From Methylophilales bacterium LSUCC0135 (lineage in GTDB: Bacteria; Pseudomonadota; Gammaproteobacteria; Burkholderiales; Methylophilaceae), in contig MCAW01000004.1 of the NCBI GenBank assembly GCA_001704575.1, forward strand, positions 36,597-100,596: a DNA stretch of 64,000 nt, written 5' to 3'. A program made the translations under genes and the position numbers. Position 1 is the first letter of the stretch. Each line of letters begins with the position of its first letter. The notes under the pieces are model-generated. The model was not told where the DNA came from and searched no databases. It saw only the letters and a list, made by a program, of their open reading frames with translations. Positions 53,861 through 63,047 of the stretch are shown one piece after another.

Positions 53861-55533
53861 TGTCAAATATTCATTCAATTCTACAAGCTTGCAAGCAACG
53901 ATTAGAGGCAAGCATTTCCACTCCTACGACTGATTTCATTGCCGTTTTTGTTTCTATAACCGATGGAAAAGATCGTGCCAAAGTACATATTGGACGAGGA
54001 GAAGATTTTCTGATTGCTTGGGCAGAGGTAAAGAAGGCGGTTTTAAGTGATCCAAGTACCATACTGACCAAAGATTCTGTATGGGTTCGCGTGGATGTGG
54101 TTAAAAAGTGTTGGCAAACTTCATGGAAAGCATTGCGATTAGATCTGGCACAAACTAAAACCAATTATTTTCCTTATGGTATAGCATGGGATGCAAGCTT
54201 TCAGTGCGCATTGTTGGCGCAGGAGTTACAAGGCCATGCTTGCTGGTACACAGGAAATATAAATTATTGTACGCCCAACGAGAACAACTTGAGAGCGTTG
54301 ATGAATCGGCGTTTTTCAAAAATGCAAGGATGGCCAACAGAGGAAGATTTACCATTGTGGCTTTTCACAACACAAGCTGTTTTCACTGACGGCCATGAAG
54401 TATTCGATATCCAGTCAGATGGCCCTATGGCTGGCATTAGGATGTTGGAAACACCAGTAAAAGAAAACACCGTATTTCAAGCAATTCAACATAGTACAGA
54501 CTATTTAGCGAGACAAGTGCAAAACGACGGGCAGTGGCAATATGGATGGTGCCCTTGCTTTGATCGACCAGTTCCCTCTTATAACACGCTGCGCCATGCA
54601 AGTTCAGCTTATGCGCTACTGGAAGGATGGGAAGTAACGCGCCGCCCGGATCATCTTGCCGCCGTAGGCCGCGCCCTTGAAAAAATGCGCAAGGATTTTA
54701 TCAAGTCGTTCGATCTTGGCGGCAGACCTTTCGCTTATTTGGTTGATGCCGATAACGAAATCAAACTCGGCGGTAATGCAGTGGCTCTTCTGGCTCTAAC
54801 TAAGTGGGCTTCCCTCACCGGCGACAGACAAGATACAGCGCTGATGGAAAAATTGGGGGAGGGAATATTAAGGATGCAAGACCCTGTAACAGGTGGGTTC
54901 GTACACGTACTTAATTACCCCACTTTGGGTCTTAAGGAGCGTACACGAACAGTTTACTATGATGGTGAAGCTGCATTCGGCCTCTTGCGTCTGTATTCAC
55001 TAACAAAGGATCAAAGATGGTTGGACGCAGTTGAACGTGCAGTTCATCACTTTATTGCGGCCGAACACTGGCGAGCACATGACCACTGGTTGGGATATTG
55101 CATCAACGAACTGATTTCAATTAAACCAGAAACACTTTATCTCCAGTTTGGATTGAACAATGTAAAGAATCATCTCTCATTTGTTATGAAGCGACAAACT
55201 ACCTACCCTACACTTCTTGAACTGATGATGTCAGCACAACGTATGATAGATAAGGCAGATCAGTCGCCTACTCTGCATTCATTGGTTAATTCCCAGATCG
55301 ACAGAAACATTTTTTTTAAAGCGTTACATTACCGTGCAAGATATCTCTTCAATGGCTATTTCTTTCCTGAACTAGCGATGTTTTTTTCGAAGCCTAGCAA
55401 AATCGTCAATACCTTTTTCATAAGACACTACAGTTTTAGAGTGAGAATTGACGATGTCCAACATTATCTCTCTGGTCTCATTGCTTATAGGCAATATTTA
55501 AGCGGCAAGTCGACAATGATTGCACATGGTTGA
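53860..55533 (+). CDS. Protein of unknown function with a helical (alpha/alpha) toroid-like region, coupled to cysC
   Basis: 557 residues starting at a GTG that overlaps the cysC stop (TAGTG). Residues 1-190 form an unrecognised mixed domain. Residues 215-450 show repeating helical pairs with conserved aromatic/His positions (GQWQYGWCPCFDRPVPSYNTLRHASSAYALLEGW, GGRPFAYLVDADNEIKLGGNAVALLALTKW, TRTVYYDGEAAFGLLRLYSLTKDQRWLDAVERAVHHF), the look of six-hairpin glycosidases, C5-epimerases or lanthionine-cyclase-like toroids. No catalytic set can be assigned. Tight coupling to PAPS synthesis suggests a role with the sulfated product, perhaps on a glycan. Confidence 0.6.
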   Translation: MSNIHSILQACKQRLEASISTPTTDFIAVFVSITDGKDRAKVHIGRGEDFLIAWAEVKKAVLSDPSTILTKDSVWVRVDVVKKCWQTSWKALRLDLAQTKTNYFPYGIAWDASFQCALLAQELQGHACWYTGNINYCTPNENNLRALMNRRFSKMQGWPTEEDLPLWLFTTQAVFTDGHEVFDIQSDGPMAGIRMLETPVKENTVFQAIQHSTDYLARQVQNDGQWQYGWCPCFDRPVPSYNTLRHASSAYALLEGWEVTRRPDHLAAVGRALEKMRKDFIKSFDLGGRPFAYLVDADNEIKLGGNAVALLALTKWASLTGDRQDTALMEKLGEGILRMQDPVTGGFVHVLNYPTLGLKERTRTVYYDGEAAFGLLRLYSLTKDQRWLDAVERAVHHFIAAEHWRAHDHWLGYCINELISIKPETLYLQFGLNNVKNHLSFVMKRQTTYPTLLELMMSAQRMIDKADQSPTLHSLVNSQIDRNIFFKALHYRARYLFNGYFFPELAMFFSKPSKIVNTFFIRHYSFRVRIDDVQHYLSGLIAYRQYLSGKSTMIAHG

Positions 55534-55706
55534 GCGCAATAATTTAAGTCTAAATCAGGGCATTAATTTAGGTATCCCAGGTTTAATTCTTATCGATACT
55601 GGCGCTGCACTGCTTTAGCAAGTATGCTTTGTGCAGCTTGCCACAGATTCTCTCAAACAAATTTATACCGTATAAGATTGCCAAGTAAATCGTAGTACTA
55701 ATATAC

Positions 55707-55862
55707 GCCAGGATTTTTCGAAAATACTTACCCACCCTACCCTTGAACAATCTGCTGAATTGCTTAGCTTGCAAGGGGGTAAAATAGAAGCCATTTTGAA
55801 AATCGACTTTGGAATTCAATAGACAAAGCCACATACCAAAAATGGAATAATTCTGGAAAGGC
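55707..55862 (-). pseudogene. Remnant of a BLUF photoreceptor gene
   Basis: About 50 codons match the C-terminal end of the BLUF protein at 22706-23125 (FFGMWLCLLNSKVDF, FYFTPLQAKQF, VGKYFRKILA), with high DNA identity. The N-terminal two-thirds, including the flavin triad, is gone, and the original stop codon is lost. The rest of the 55534-56150 gap holds no credible gene. Confidence 0.75.
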
Positions 55863-56157
55863 TCAAGCCTATTACCTTCAGATCTTTCAGACAGTAATTG
55901 CCTCAACGATAATCGCGATTACAACGATGTATACCACATTTATTCGATTGACCTGCTGTCACGTGTCTTCACTATAGTTCATGCTATTTATCCACTATTT
56001 CAAACAATGACATGTGCAAGCTTGTGAAGGCTTAAAGCGACAAATGTAGGGTAATAGCGGAGAATTCAGTCCAGTCAAATATAAAATTAACGCTGAGATG
56101 AATCAGCACTACCGCTTAATCTTAATTATCATTTCTAACTCACTGATGAGGCTGGGG

Positions 56158-56325
56158 CTACTCCCAAAGTTACCTGATCAGATTAATTACCATCGCGACC
56201 GAGCATCCACAGCGATTAACCCGATGATTTTAATCAGTATGCACACAACCTATTCACCCTTATCGGCAAGAGTTTATGGTTATGATTAGCTTTCTTGAGG
56301 GTCGCATCCGATTGTATAGGGGTTT
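56158..56325 (-). other. Non-coding block conserved between elements (element 2 copy)
   Basis: 56275-56310 is the exact reverse complement of 22291-22326 (36/36), and 56158-56236 aligns with 22366-22447. As in element 1 it lies between the origin-like repeats and a BLUF sequence. Retention while the adjacent BLUF gene decayed suggests that the block itself has a function. Confidence 0.6.
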
Positions 56326-56371
56326 GCCTGTTACTTTTTGACCAGCCCCTACCATGGTCAATCAAGAATTG

Positions 56372-56503
56372 CATTCCAATATATTCCAATTCATTCCAAT
56401 GTATTCCCCAATCACCGGAACAGAATAGTATTAGAAAGAAAGTATCCACTTTCTAATACGTTCCCAACATATTTTCCTTAGGGGAATATATTATTGGGAA
56501 CGT
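56372..56503. repeat. Iterons and palindromes, candidate origin of element 2
   Basis: ATTCCAAT repeats at 56373, 56383 and 56393, with a fourth variant (ATTCCCCAAT) at 56403, spaced exactly 10 bp. They are followed by an 11-bp perfect palindrome GTATTAGAAAG/CTTTCTAATAC (56428-56459) and a 10-bp one ACGTTCCCAA/TTGGGAACGT (56458-56503). This sits just downstream of the primase-helicase gene, the same place as the GTGACA array in element 1. Confidence 0.65.
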
Positions 56504-56549
56504 AATTCGGCACTAAATCTACAGTCATCAAATGTGCGTTTACAGCGAA

Positions 56550-58745
56550 TTATATTCCCGCGCAGATTTCGGCTTTTTTCTGCCTGCGTCTGGATGGTAT
56601 CTGTTCGATAGATTCAGGTTCTGCGCCTTCTGCCTGAGCCGCATCTTGATTTTTCATGACTTTAGGGTCAAAGCCCATAATTCGGATAGTATCCGGATCA
56701 CCCTCTTGCTGGCCAACTAATTCTGTGACCGTATCAGAAGCCTCCTCAGCAACACTCTCCTGCGGCTTCGTAAGGCTGAGTATCTTTGGTCTGGGCCCGC
56801 GTTTACCTTTCTCGACAGAGGCTTCTAGCTCGTAAACTTTCTTATCATTTATTAATTTATCAAGAGTTATCTGGACTGTTACAGCCTTTTTTCTGACGAG
56901 AGTTTTAAGGGATGAACGGGTCAGCGGATAGTCGGGGTCTGCATCACGAATAGCGGATATTATTTCTTCTCGAAGAATCATTTCATCAACCATTGCATTG
57001 GTTTCTTCGATTTCCTTCTTTTTCTCCAGCCTATCTTTTTTTGATGCACGCTCTGGACGCCCAACCAAGTATCTTTGCGTTTGCCTATTACCCCATGGGG
57101 TTTTAATTGTTTGATGATGAACTTCGGGTTGGAAAAGAATTTCGTCGAACTCCTCAACAAAGCGATGTTTACCGAGCATCATGAATCTTTGGTCTGGAAA
57201 TTGAGCATCTTTAAAAATGAACAGTGTTGCCTGTGAATCACCAGTGAAGGCACTAGCACCACGAACTGTCAGGTCCGCAATCTGATCCCTAGTGGTTGTT
57301 GATTTTGGCATATGCGCCACAATCCAGATTGGCATACCGTCAGATACCTCTTTGATAGCTGAGATTGCCTTGCCTACCTCGGAGTTGTCATTTTCATTTT
57401 CGATATCAAGGGTTGCATTAGCGGTATCCAGCACGATTAATGGCCTTGCATCATAAGCTTCCATCGGTTCAACGTAATCGGCGAGAACGCGCGCGATTTC
57501 TATTGCAAGGGTGCTTGGATCCAATCGTTTTGCATGAACCACCTCAAACCATTGTTTAAATTCTTCGTTGGTAATATGCGGTACCAAATGCCTTCGAACC
57601 CCAAAAAGTATGCGTTCAACTTGTCCAGTATCTTCGCTGACATAAAACACCTTGCGTCGAATAGCTGGTCTTAATGGATCGTCATCATCGCAAAGATGGG
57701 CAGCGCAGCAGCTTAATGGAACGATCATTGAAGATTTACCAACCCCGGGCTCGCCTGCAATCATTGAGATGCCAGTCGATATGAACCCATCAATCACGTA
57801 TTCAACAGGTTTCAAATACTCGGTTGTATAGTCATAAGGCTTCAGTAACGGACCGACCAAGATATCCGGCGATGACTGTGATGGATATTTCTGAATCGCG
57901 CCATCGATCGTTCTCTTAATATCTGCAAAACGGTTTTTCCAGCGCTCAGTTCCTTTGTCAGGGGCCGTTTCCATGAAGCCATTAATCGTCTCGCATATTG
58001 CTGTTTTATCCATACCGCGCGAGACGTAGCGTGCTGTTAGCTTGAGAATGGGTTCATGATAGTTTTCGCCGGAAATGATGTCTTGAATGTATTGACTGTC
58101 AGATATCCGTTCCGCACGGTCGGATTGACCTTGGTGAGCATGATGCTTTTGTGGGGCACCCATTACGTCCGACTCATCAACTCCCAGCAGATTCAACAAA
58201 GCGGAAAGTGAATACCGTAGCGTTGGATTGAAGTGTTCAAGTTCACAGGTATAAGCTGGCTCGTATTTGGTGTTGATACCTACTGGCAAACGCACATAAC
58301 GCACGGCATTATTTCCGCTCGCATCTGATGCGATTCGCCCACCCCTTGCCAAAGCCTGATGCAACCGATCGGCAATACCGATATCGGTGATTGGTTCTTC
58401 TAAAATGAACCCTGCCTGTACCTTTTCAGCGCTGGTTCGTAAGCACCAGCTTGGCTCGATATCTATTTCGCCTGCATCATCCAAAACCACGCAGAAAAGC
58501 CTACTGAAATTTGCTTTTGTACGACCATCACCACCACGAAAAGCAGCTACACTAAAATATGCGTTGGCGAACTTTGCATCCGAGCATGAATGGGGCTGAG
58601 TCCTTTGCCCCTTCCAGCCGGAGGAGGCACTATTAGGTGATTCCACAAAGACTGTAGTCCAGAGATATTCGTCCTGAGCCAAACCCTTGAAGACCTGATC
58701 GAGAAAAAAGGCGTTACTTGTTTCAGTTAGATGGGGGGCGTTCAT
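56550..58745 (-). CDS. Primase-helicase (RepB-primase-like + RecA-like ATPase) of element 2
   Basis: 731 residues. The N-terminal part (about 1-200; FSRLFCVVLDDAGEIDIEPSW, AVRYVRLPVGINTKYE) resembles plasmid RepB-type primases. The middle is a RecA/AAA_25 hexameric helicase with Walker A GEPGVGKSSMIVP (near 328) and Walker B RPLIVLDTANATLD. The C-terminus is charged with a helix-turn-helix-like segment. The ATG at 58745 has GGAGGTG upstream and overlaps the preceding stop, ruling out a longer frame from 58862. It probably replicates the excised element. Confidence 0.82.
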   Translation of the reverse strand: MNAPHLTETSNAFFLDQVFKGLAQDEYLWTTVFVESPNSASSGWKGQRTQPHSCSDAKFANAYFSVAAFRGGDGRTKANFSRLFCVVLDDAGEIDIEPSWCLRTSAEKVQAGFILEEPITDIGIADRLHQALARGGRIASDASGNNAVRYVRLPVGINTKYEPAYTCELEHFNPTLRYSLSALLNLLGVDESDVMGAPQKHHAHQGQSDRAERISDSQYIQDIISGENYHEPILKLTARYVSRGMDKTAICETINGFMETAPDKGTERWKNRFADIKRTIDGAIQKYPSQSSPDILVGPLLKPYDYTTEYLKPVEYVIDGFISTGISMIAGEPGVGKSSMIVPLSCCAAHLCDDDDPLRPAIRRKVFYVSEDTGQVERILFGVRRHLVPHITNEEFKQWFEVVHAKRLDPSTLAIEIARVLADYVEPMEAYDARPLIVLDTANATLDIENENDNSEVGKAISAIKEVSDGMPIWIVAHMPKSTTTRDQIADLTVRGASAFTGDSQATLFIFKDAQFPDQRFMMLGKHRFVEEFDEILFQPEVHHQTIKTPWGNRQTQRYLVGRPERASKKDRLEKKKEIEETNAMVDEMILREEIISAIRDADPDYPLTRSSLKTLVRKKAVTVQITLDKLINDKKVYELEASVEKGKRGPRPKILSLTKPQESVAEEASDTVTELVGQQEGDPDTIRIMGFDPKVMKNQDAAQAEGAEPESIEQIPSRRRQKKAEICAGI

Positions 58746-58978
58746 TTGACACCTCCATTGAACTGAGATAAGGATGCGCGCAGCGCACCCACATTCCATG
58801 CGGTGCATCTTGGCGTCGGTTTTACAGGTTTGGGGATTCGGCCTTGAGATACAGCACGCCAAACTGTCGCTGGCGATACACCATATAGGTGGCAGACCGT
58901 TGTGAGTCGGACGTGGGCGCTGTCTGGGAGGCTGTCAAATAAAACGAGTGTTTCTGGTAAATCTAAGATTTTTTCCAT
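58742..58978 (-). CDS. AlpA-like DNA-binding protein of element 2
   Basis: 78 residues with a helix-turn-helix (VRLTTVCHLYGVSPATVWRAVSQGRIPKPVKPTPRCTAWNVGALRA), the AlpA/excisionase pattern. It is coupled by ATGA overlap to the primase-helicase gene. Counterpart of 18584-18808 in element 1. Confidence 0.8.
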   Translation of the reverse strand: MEKILDLPETLVLFDSLPDSAHVRLTTVCHLYGVSPATVWRAVSQGRIPKPVKPTPRCTAWNVGALRASLSQFNGGVK

Positions 58979-59075
58979 TTCGTATCACCTTCTTGAGTTG
59001 TGTTGAGGTGATACGAACTTTATGCATCAAAAAGCTGGCGGACTGCCCGCGAATATATGGATTGATGGGCAGCTT

Positions 59076-59480
59076 TTATTCAATCTTGTGATAAGCCTCA
59101 AGCGCATTTTTATAAACCATATACCAGCGCTGTAGTTGGCTTCGGGAAAAATTGTCACCTGTTGCTAAAAGAACTTTACTGATTGCCTGCTCAGTAGGCA
59201 TGCCTTCATCAACAAGGTCGTCGACCATCTGACCGTATATCAGCCATGCGTCTTTATTGTTCTTGTTCTGTCCACCACGCGCATTCGCCAGACCAAGAAG
59301 TATCAGCAGTTGTTTTTGATCTTTGTTTGATCGCTGTATTGCTTCACCAAGCCACCTTGCCAAATGTGGTGGCGGGATTTCAGCGTCCTCAAGGTATTCA
59401 GCAATAGTTGCCAGTTTTGACCAGCCATCTGGATAGTCATCAGGATCAGCCTCATAACCGCCATAATCAAGTTTCGTCAT
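59076..59480 (-). CDS. Hypothetical protein of element 2
   Basis: 134 acidic, helical residues with no motif I recognise (LARWLGEAIQRSNKDQKQLLILLGLANARGGQNKNNKDAWLIYGQM). It lies between the integrase and the AlpA-like gene, the same relative position as the unrelated-looking hypothetical in element 1. Confidence 0.6.
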   Translation of the reverse strand: MTKLDYGGYEADPDDYPDGWSKLATIAEYLEDAEIPPPHLARWLGEAIQRSNKDQKQLLILLGLANARGGQNKNNKDAWLIYGQMVDDLVDEGMPTEQAISKVLLATGDNFSRSQLQRWYMVYKNALEAYHKIE

Positions 59481-59499
59481 AATTATGCCCCTTCAGATT

Positions 59500-60690
59500 T
59501 CAAGTCTTGCATCCCATCTTGAGATCATCAAGATAGTCTGCCCAGTGCTGCATCATTTCTCTGCGCTTTGGAAGATGCTGAGCATAGTTGTATGCCGCTG
59601 ACACAGCATTCCGTTCAGAATGAGCTAATTGCCTCTCGATCGCCTCGTGAGGCCACCCCTGCTCATGTAACAAGGTAGAGGCCATACTGCGAAACCCATG
59701 GCCCGTCATTTCATCTTTATCATAACCAAGACGCCTTAATGCTCCATTGATAGTATTTTCTGACATGGGTCTTTTGCTGGTGCGTATGCTCGGAAATATA
59801 TACTTACCATGGCCAGTAAGGGGTCTAATTGCCTCGAGTATCGTAATAGCTTGGTGGGACAATGGCACGATGTGTTTATCTCTCATCTTCATTTTGTCTG
59901 GAGTTATCCGCCACTCTGATGCTTCAAGGTCAATCTCAGACCATTCAGCATGACGCAGCTCACCCGGACGAACGAAAACAAGTGGTGCCAACTGGAGCGC
60001 GCATTTAGTTACGAACGAACCTGTGAAGCCATCGATAGCCCTTAGCAGCTCACCGATTTTCTTAGGCTCGGTTATGGATGCGTGATGTTTTGATTTAACA
60101 GGTGGCAGCGCTCCACGCAGATCACCTGAGGGATCACGCTCAGCTCTGCCTGTCGCAACGGCATATCGAAATATCTGCCCAGCATATTCTCTTATCCTAT
60201 GGGCAAGCTCAAGAGCGCCTCTGCTCTCGACCCTTCGCATGACCATCAGCAAATCGGCAGCACGGATTTCATTGATTGGTCTTTTGCCGATAACTGGGTA
60301 AATATCATTACCCAAAAACCGCTTGACCTTAGACGCAGTAGCAGGCGCCCATGATGGTATTTTCTTGGCATACCATTCATGCCCTATGGCCTCAAATGTA
60401 TCAGCACTAGCAGATAGCCTTGCAGCCTTTTGCACAGCCTTTAAAGCAGCGGGGTCAATACCATCGGCGAGCTTGGCTTTTGCCTCAAGTGTCTTAGCCC
60501 GTGCTGTAGCAAGTGTGACGGAAGGGTAGGCACCAAGAGTCAATGTTTTTTGCTTACCTAGATAGCGGTAGTTGATACGCCAACTTTTACTACCACCTGT
60601 GACATAGAGATATAATCCGTTCCCATCTGTTAGCTTATATGGCTTATCAGCGGGCTTTGCTGCTTTAATTGCCAAGTCTGAGAGAGGCAT
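59500..60690 (-). CDS. P4-type tyrosine integrase of element 2
   Basis: About 396 residues starting at MPLSDLAIKAAKPADKPYKL, the usual N-terminus of DUF4102 (Arm DNA-binding) P4-like integrases; a longer frame from 60741 lacks a ribosome site. Arm domain about 1-85 (YLYVTGGSKSWRINYRYLGK, LTLGAYPSVTLATAR), core-binding about 100-200, catalytic domain with RPGELRHAEW, TGHGFRSMAST and LAHSERNAVSAAYNY. It reads away from the tRNA-Leu 3' end it recombines with. Confidence 0.94.
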   Translation of the reverse strand: MPLSDLAIKAAKPADKPYKLTDGNGLYLYVTGGSKSWRINYRYLGKQKTLTLGAYPSVTLATARAKTLEAKAKLADGIDPAALKAVQKAARLSASADTFEAIGHEWYAKKIPSWAPATASKVKRFLGNDIYPVIGKRPINEIRAADLLMVMRRVESRGALELAHRIREYAGQIFRYAVATGRAERDPSGDLRGALPPVKSKHHASITEPKKIGELLRAIDGFTGSFVTKCALQLAPLVFVRPGELRHAEWSEIDLEASEWRITPDKMKMRDKHIVPLSHQAITILEAIRPLTGHGKYIFPSIRTSKRPMSENTINGALRRLGYDKDEMTGHGFRSMASTLLHEQGWPHEAIERQLAHSERNAVSAAYNYAQHLPKRREMMQHWADYLDDLKMGCKT

Positions 60691-60719
60691 TTGATGGTAT
60701 CGCTTTGTTGGTATCGAAA

Positions 60720-60743
60720 ATACCATCACTTGTACCATCAATT
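60720..60743 (+). other. Candidate integrase arm-type site, right end of element 2
   Basis: ATACCATCAC...TACCATCAAAT matches 40844-40867 in 21 of 24 bases. Further GATGGTAT/ATACCATC copies lie at 60693-60700 and about 60745-60753, just upstream of the integrase start, where they could also autoregulate it. Confidence 0.6.
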
Positions 60744-60862
60744 TGATGGTATCTCAAGCGATCAAGTGATACATTGTGACACATAGAGTATTTAAATAAA
60801 CAACTTAACTATGTGTTTTTATAGGATTTTTATACAAACTGGAACGTAGTGAATCAAAATCT

Positions 60863-60947
60863 TGGTGCCGGGAGGGGGACTCGAACCCCCACACCTCGCG
60901 GCGGCGGATTTTGAGTCCGCTGCGTCTACCAATTCCGCCATCCCGGC
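60863..60947 (-). tRNA. tRNA-Leu (anticodon CAA)
   Basis: 85 nt on the minus strand with a long variable arm, acceptor stem GCCGGGA/TCCCGGC and encoded CCA. The anticodon stem GCGGA/TCCGC encloses loop CTCAAAA, anticodon CAA. It is the attachment target of element 2 and remains intact. Confidence 0.95.
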
Positions 60948-60980
60948 AAGGGAGGCCGTATTATACAAGCAGTCAGGACT

Positions 60981-62006
60981 ATGCGCACTACCGATTTCGA
61001 TTTTGACCTTCCCGAACAACTCATCGCCCAGTTTCCCGCCGCAGAACGCAGTGCCAGCCGCTTGTTGAGGCTGGATGGCGTCAACGGCGCTATTGCGGAT
61101 CAGTGGTTCCGCCAGCTACCGGATTTTCTCGGACCGCATGATGTGCTGATTCTCAACGATACCCGCGTGATCAAGGCGCGCCTCAATGGCGAAAAGGCCA
61201 GTGGCGGCAAGGTCGAAGTGATGGTGGAAAGGGTGATTGATGCCCATCATTTGCTGGCGCTCATACGCGCTTCGCGCTCGCCAAAACCGGGCAGCCGCAT
61301 CAGAATCGCCGACGCGTTCGATGCCAGTGTCATCGAGCGCCAGGACGACCTTTTTCTGCTGCGCATCGACGACGAAACTCCGGCCATCGAGCTAATCGAT
61401 CGCCACGGCAGCCTGCCGTTACCACCCTACATCAGCCATGACGCGGGCAGCGAAGACGAGGAGCGCTATCAGACCGTCTTCGCCCGACAGCCCGGCGCCG
61501 TTGCTGCACCGACAGCGGGCCTGCATTTCGATGATGCCATGATCGCAAGGCTGAAAGCCGCCGGCATTGCCATCGCTTATGTGACGCTGCATGTTGGCGC
61601 CGGCACGTTTCAGCCGGTCAGGGTGGATGACATCAAGGACCACGTCATGCACAGCGAGCTTTATTCAGTGCCGGCCGAAACCGTGGAAGCCATCCGCCGT
61701 GCGCAGGCGCGGGGCGGCAAGGTCACCGCGGTCGGCACCACCGTGCTGCGCGCGCTGGAAAGCGCGGCACGAAACGGAACGCTGCAAGCCGGTTCCGGCG
61801 AAACCGATATCTTCATCACGCCGGGTTACCGCTTTCAGGTGGTGGAGCGTCTGCTGACCAATTTCCATCTGCCCAAAAGTACGCTGCTGATGCTGGTATC
61901 GGCATTCGCCGGTATCGACAACATCAAGGCGGCCTATCAGCACGCGATTGCCGAGCGCTACCGCTTTTTCAGCTACGGCGATGCCATGCTGATCGAACGC
62001 GCATGA
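60981..62006 (+). CDS. queA: S-adenosylmethionine:tRNA ribosyltransferase-isomerase
   Basis: A 341-residue QueA that transfers the ribosyl group of SAM to 7-aminomethyl-deazaguanine in tRNA, a late step of queuosine synthesis. Recognisable: [78 protein letters not shown] and [17 protein letters not shown]. Backbone composition resumes here. Confidence 0.96.
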   Translation: MRTTDFDFDLPEQLIAQFPAAERSASRLLRLDGVNGAIADQWFRQLPDFLGPHDVLILNDTRVIKARLNGEKASGGKVEVMVERVIDAHHLLALIRASRSPKPGSRIRIADAFDASVIERQDDLFLLRIDDETPAIELIDRHGSLPLPPYISHDAGSEDEERYQTVFARQPGAVAAPTAGLHFDDAMIARLKAAGIAIAYVTLHVGAGTFQPVRVDDIKDHVMHSELYSVPAETVEAIRRAQARGGKVTAVGTTVLRALESAARNGTLQAGSGETDIFITPGYRFQVVERLLTNFHLPKSTLLMLVSAFAGIDNIKAAYQHAIAERYRFFSYGDAMLIERA

Positions 62007-62072
62007 ACTCTTGTGCGGAATCCACACTCAACTATCTGTCCTGTTCATTCATGAAGAATCAAGGTTGAATCC

Positions 62073-62966
62073 ATGCCAGTCATCAAACATGCTGCCTTAG
62101 CCGCAACCGGCCTGACGCTATTCTCTCTTCTCACGCTGCCTGCGGGTGCCGAAGTGTTTGCCCAGGCAGTGCCGGAAGTCAAAATCCCGCTAGCCAAAAA
62201 GCCGAGTTCGCGGCCGATGACGATTGCCTATCTGCCCTTTCAGAAACAATATTTCGTTGCCGATGGCGGTCTCGGCCCGATTCCTGGCGATCCGCTGGCG
62301 CGCGCCTCGCAATCGGAAGTGCATGTTTATGACGAAGCCGGCAAATACTTGTCTTCAGCCAAACCGGGCCTCGATAACCGCTCGATTTACTACAACACCA
62401 ACACCCACCAGCTGGAATCCGTAACCTACAACATCTCCAGCGCAGCCGGGTTTGCACCGAATACCGGCATTTTTGCACTGCTGCTGAATGAAGACGGCAC
62501 ACTGAAAAACGACGCCAGGGAAATCACCGGCTACAACCCCGCTTTTGGCGGCGCCGGCACGATTCCAAGCTATGACGCCGACAGAAATGTCTATTACGCC
62601 AAACAGGAGCGCAGCAATATCGTCCATATCGTCGAATCGCCCAAACGCGAGAAAATCGGCGAAATCGCGCTCGATCTTGCTGCAGCAGGGGCGAAATTCG
62701 ATGAAATCGGTCACCACTTCGTCGCCTACACCGGCGTTCCCGGTGAAGAGCTGGCGTTGCTCGATGTCGATCACAAAGCCGTGCTGGTGTTCAACCTGGA
62801 AGGCAAATTCGTCGCCAAGAGTGCACTGCCTGCCGGTCTGAAACTGCGCTCGCAGAACCACATCAACGGCACCGGCTACAGCAACGGGCTGTTCTTTGTT
62901 TATGCAGAATCGGAAGGTGAATTCGGTACTTATTACGGTTATCGCATCTCGGATCAAGCGCGCTGA
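62073..62966 (+). CDS. Secreted beta-propeller-like protein of unknown function
   Basis: 297 residues with a signal peptide ending PAGAEVFA and a series of short beta-repeat blocks (MTIAYLPFQKQYFVADGG, SQSEVHVYDEAGKYLSSA, NIVHIVESPKREKIGEIAL, LALLDVDHKAVLVFNLEGKF) typical of NHL/YVTN-like propellers. No catalytic motif. It has its own terminator. Confidence 0.7.
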   Translation: MPVIKHAALAATGLTLFSLLTLPAGAEVFAQAVPEVKIPLAKKPSSRPMTIAYLPFQKQYFVADGGLGPIPGDPLARASQSEVHVYDEAGKYLSSAKPGLDNRSIYYNTNTHQLESVTYNISSAAGFAPNTGIFALLLNEDGTLKNDAREITGYNPAFGGAGTIPSYDADRNVYYAKQERSNIVHIVESPKREKIGEIALDLAAAGAKFDEIGHHFVAYTGVPGEELALLDVDHKAVLVFNLEGKFVAKSALPAGLKLRSQNHINGTGYSNGLFFVYAESEGEFGTYYGYRISDQAR

Positions 62967-62990
62967 TCGCACTGCGCAATTTCAGGCACA

Positions 62991-63023
62991 AAAAAACCGC
63001 CCTTGAATCAAGGGCGGTTTTTT
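62991..63023. terminator. Strong bidirectional rho-independent terminator
   Basis: AAAAAACCGCCCTT and AAGGGCGGTTTTTT form a perfect 14-bp stem with a GAATC loop between convergent genes. Confidence 0.95.
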
Positions 63024-63047
63024 TACATCAGAGTGTAACTTGGAGTC

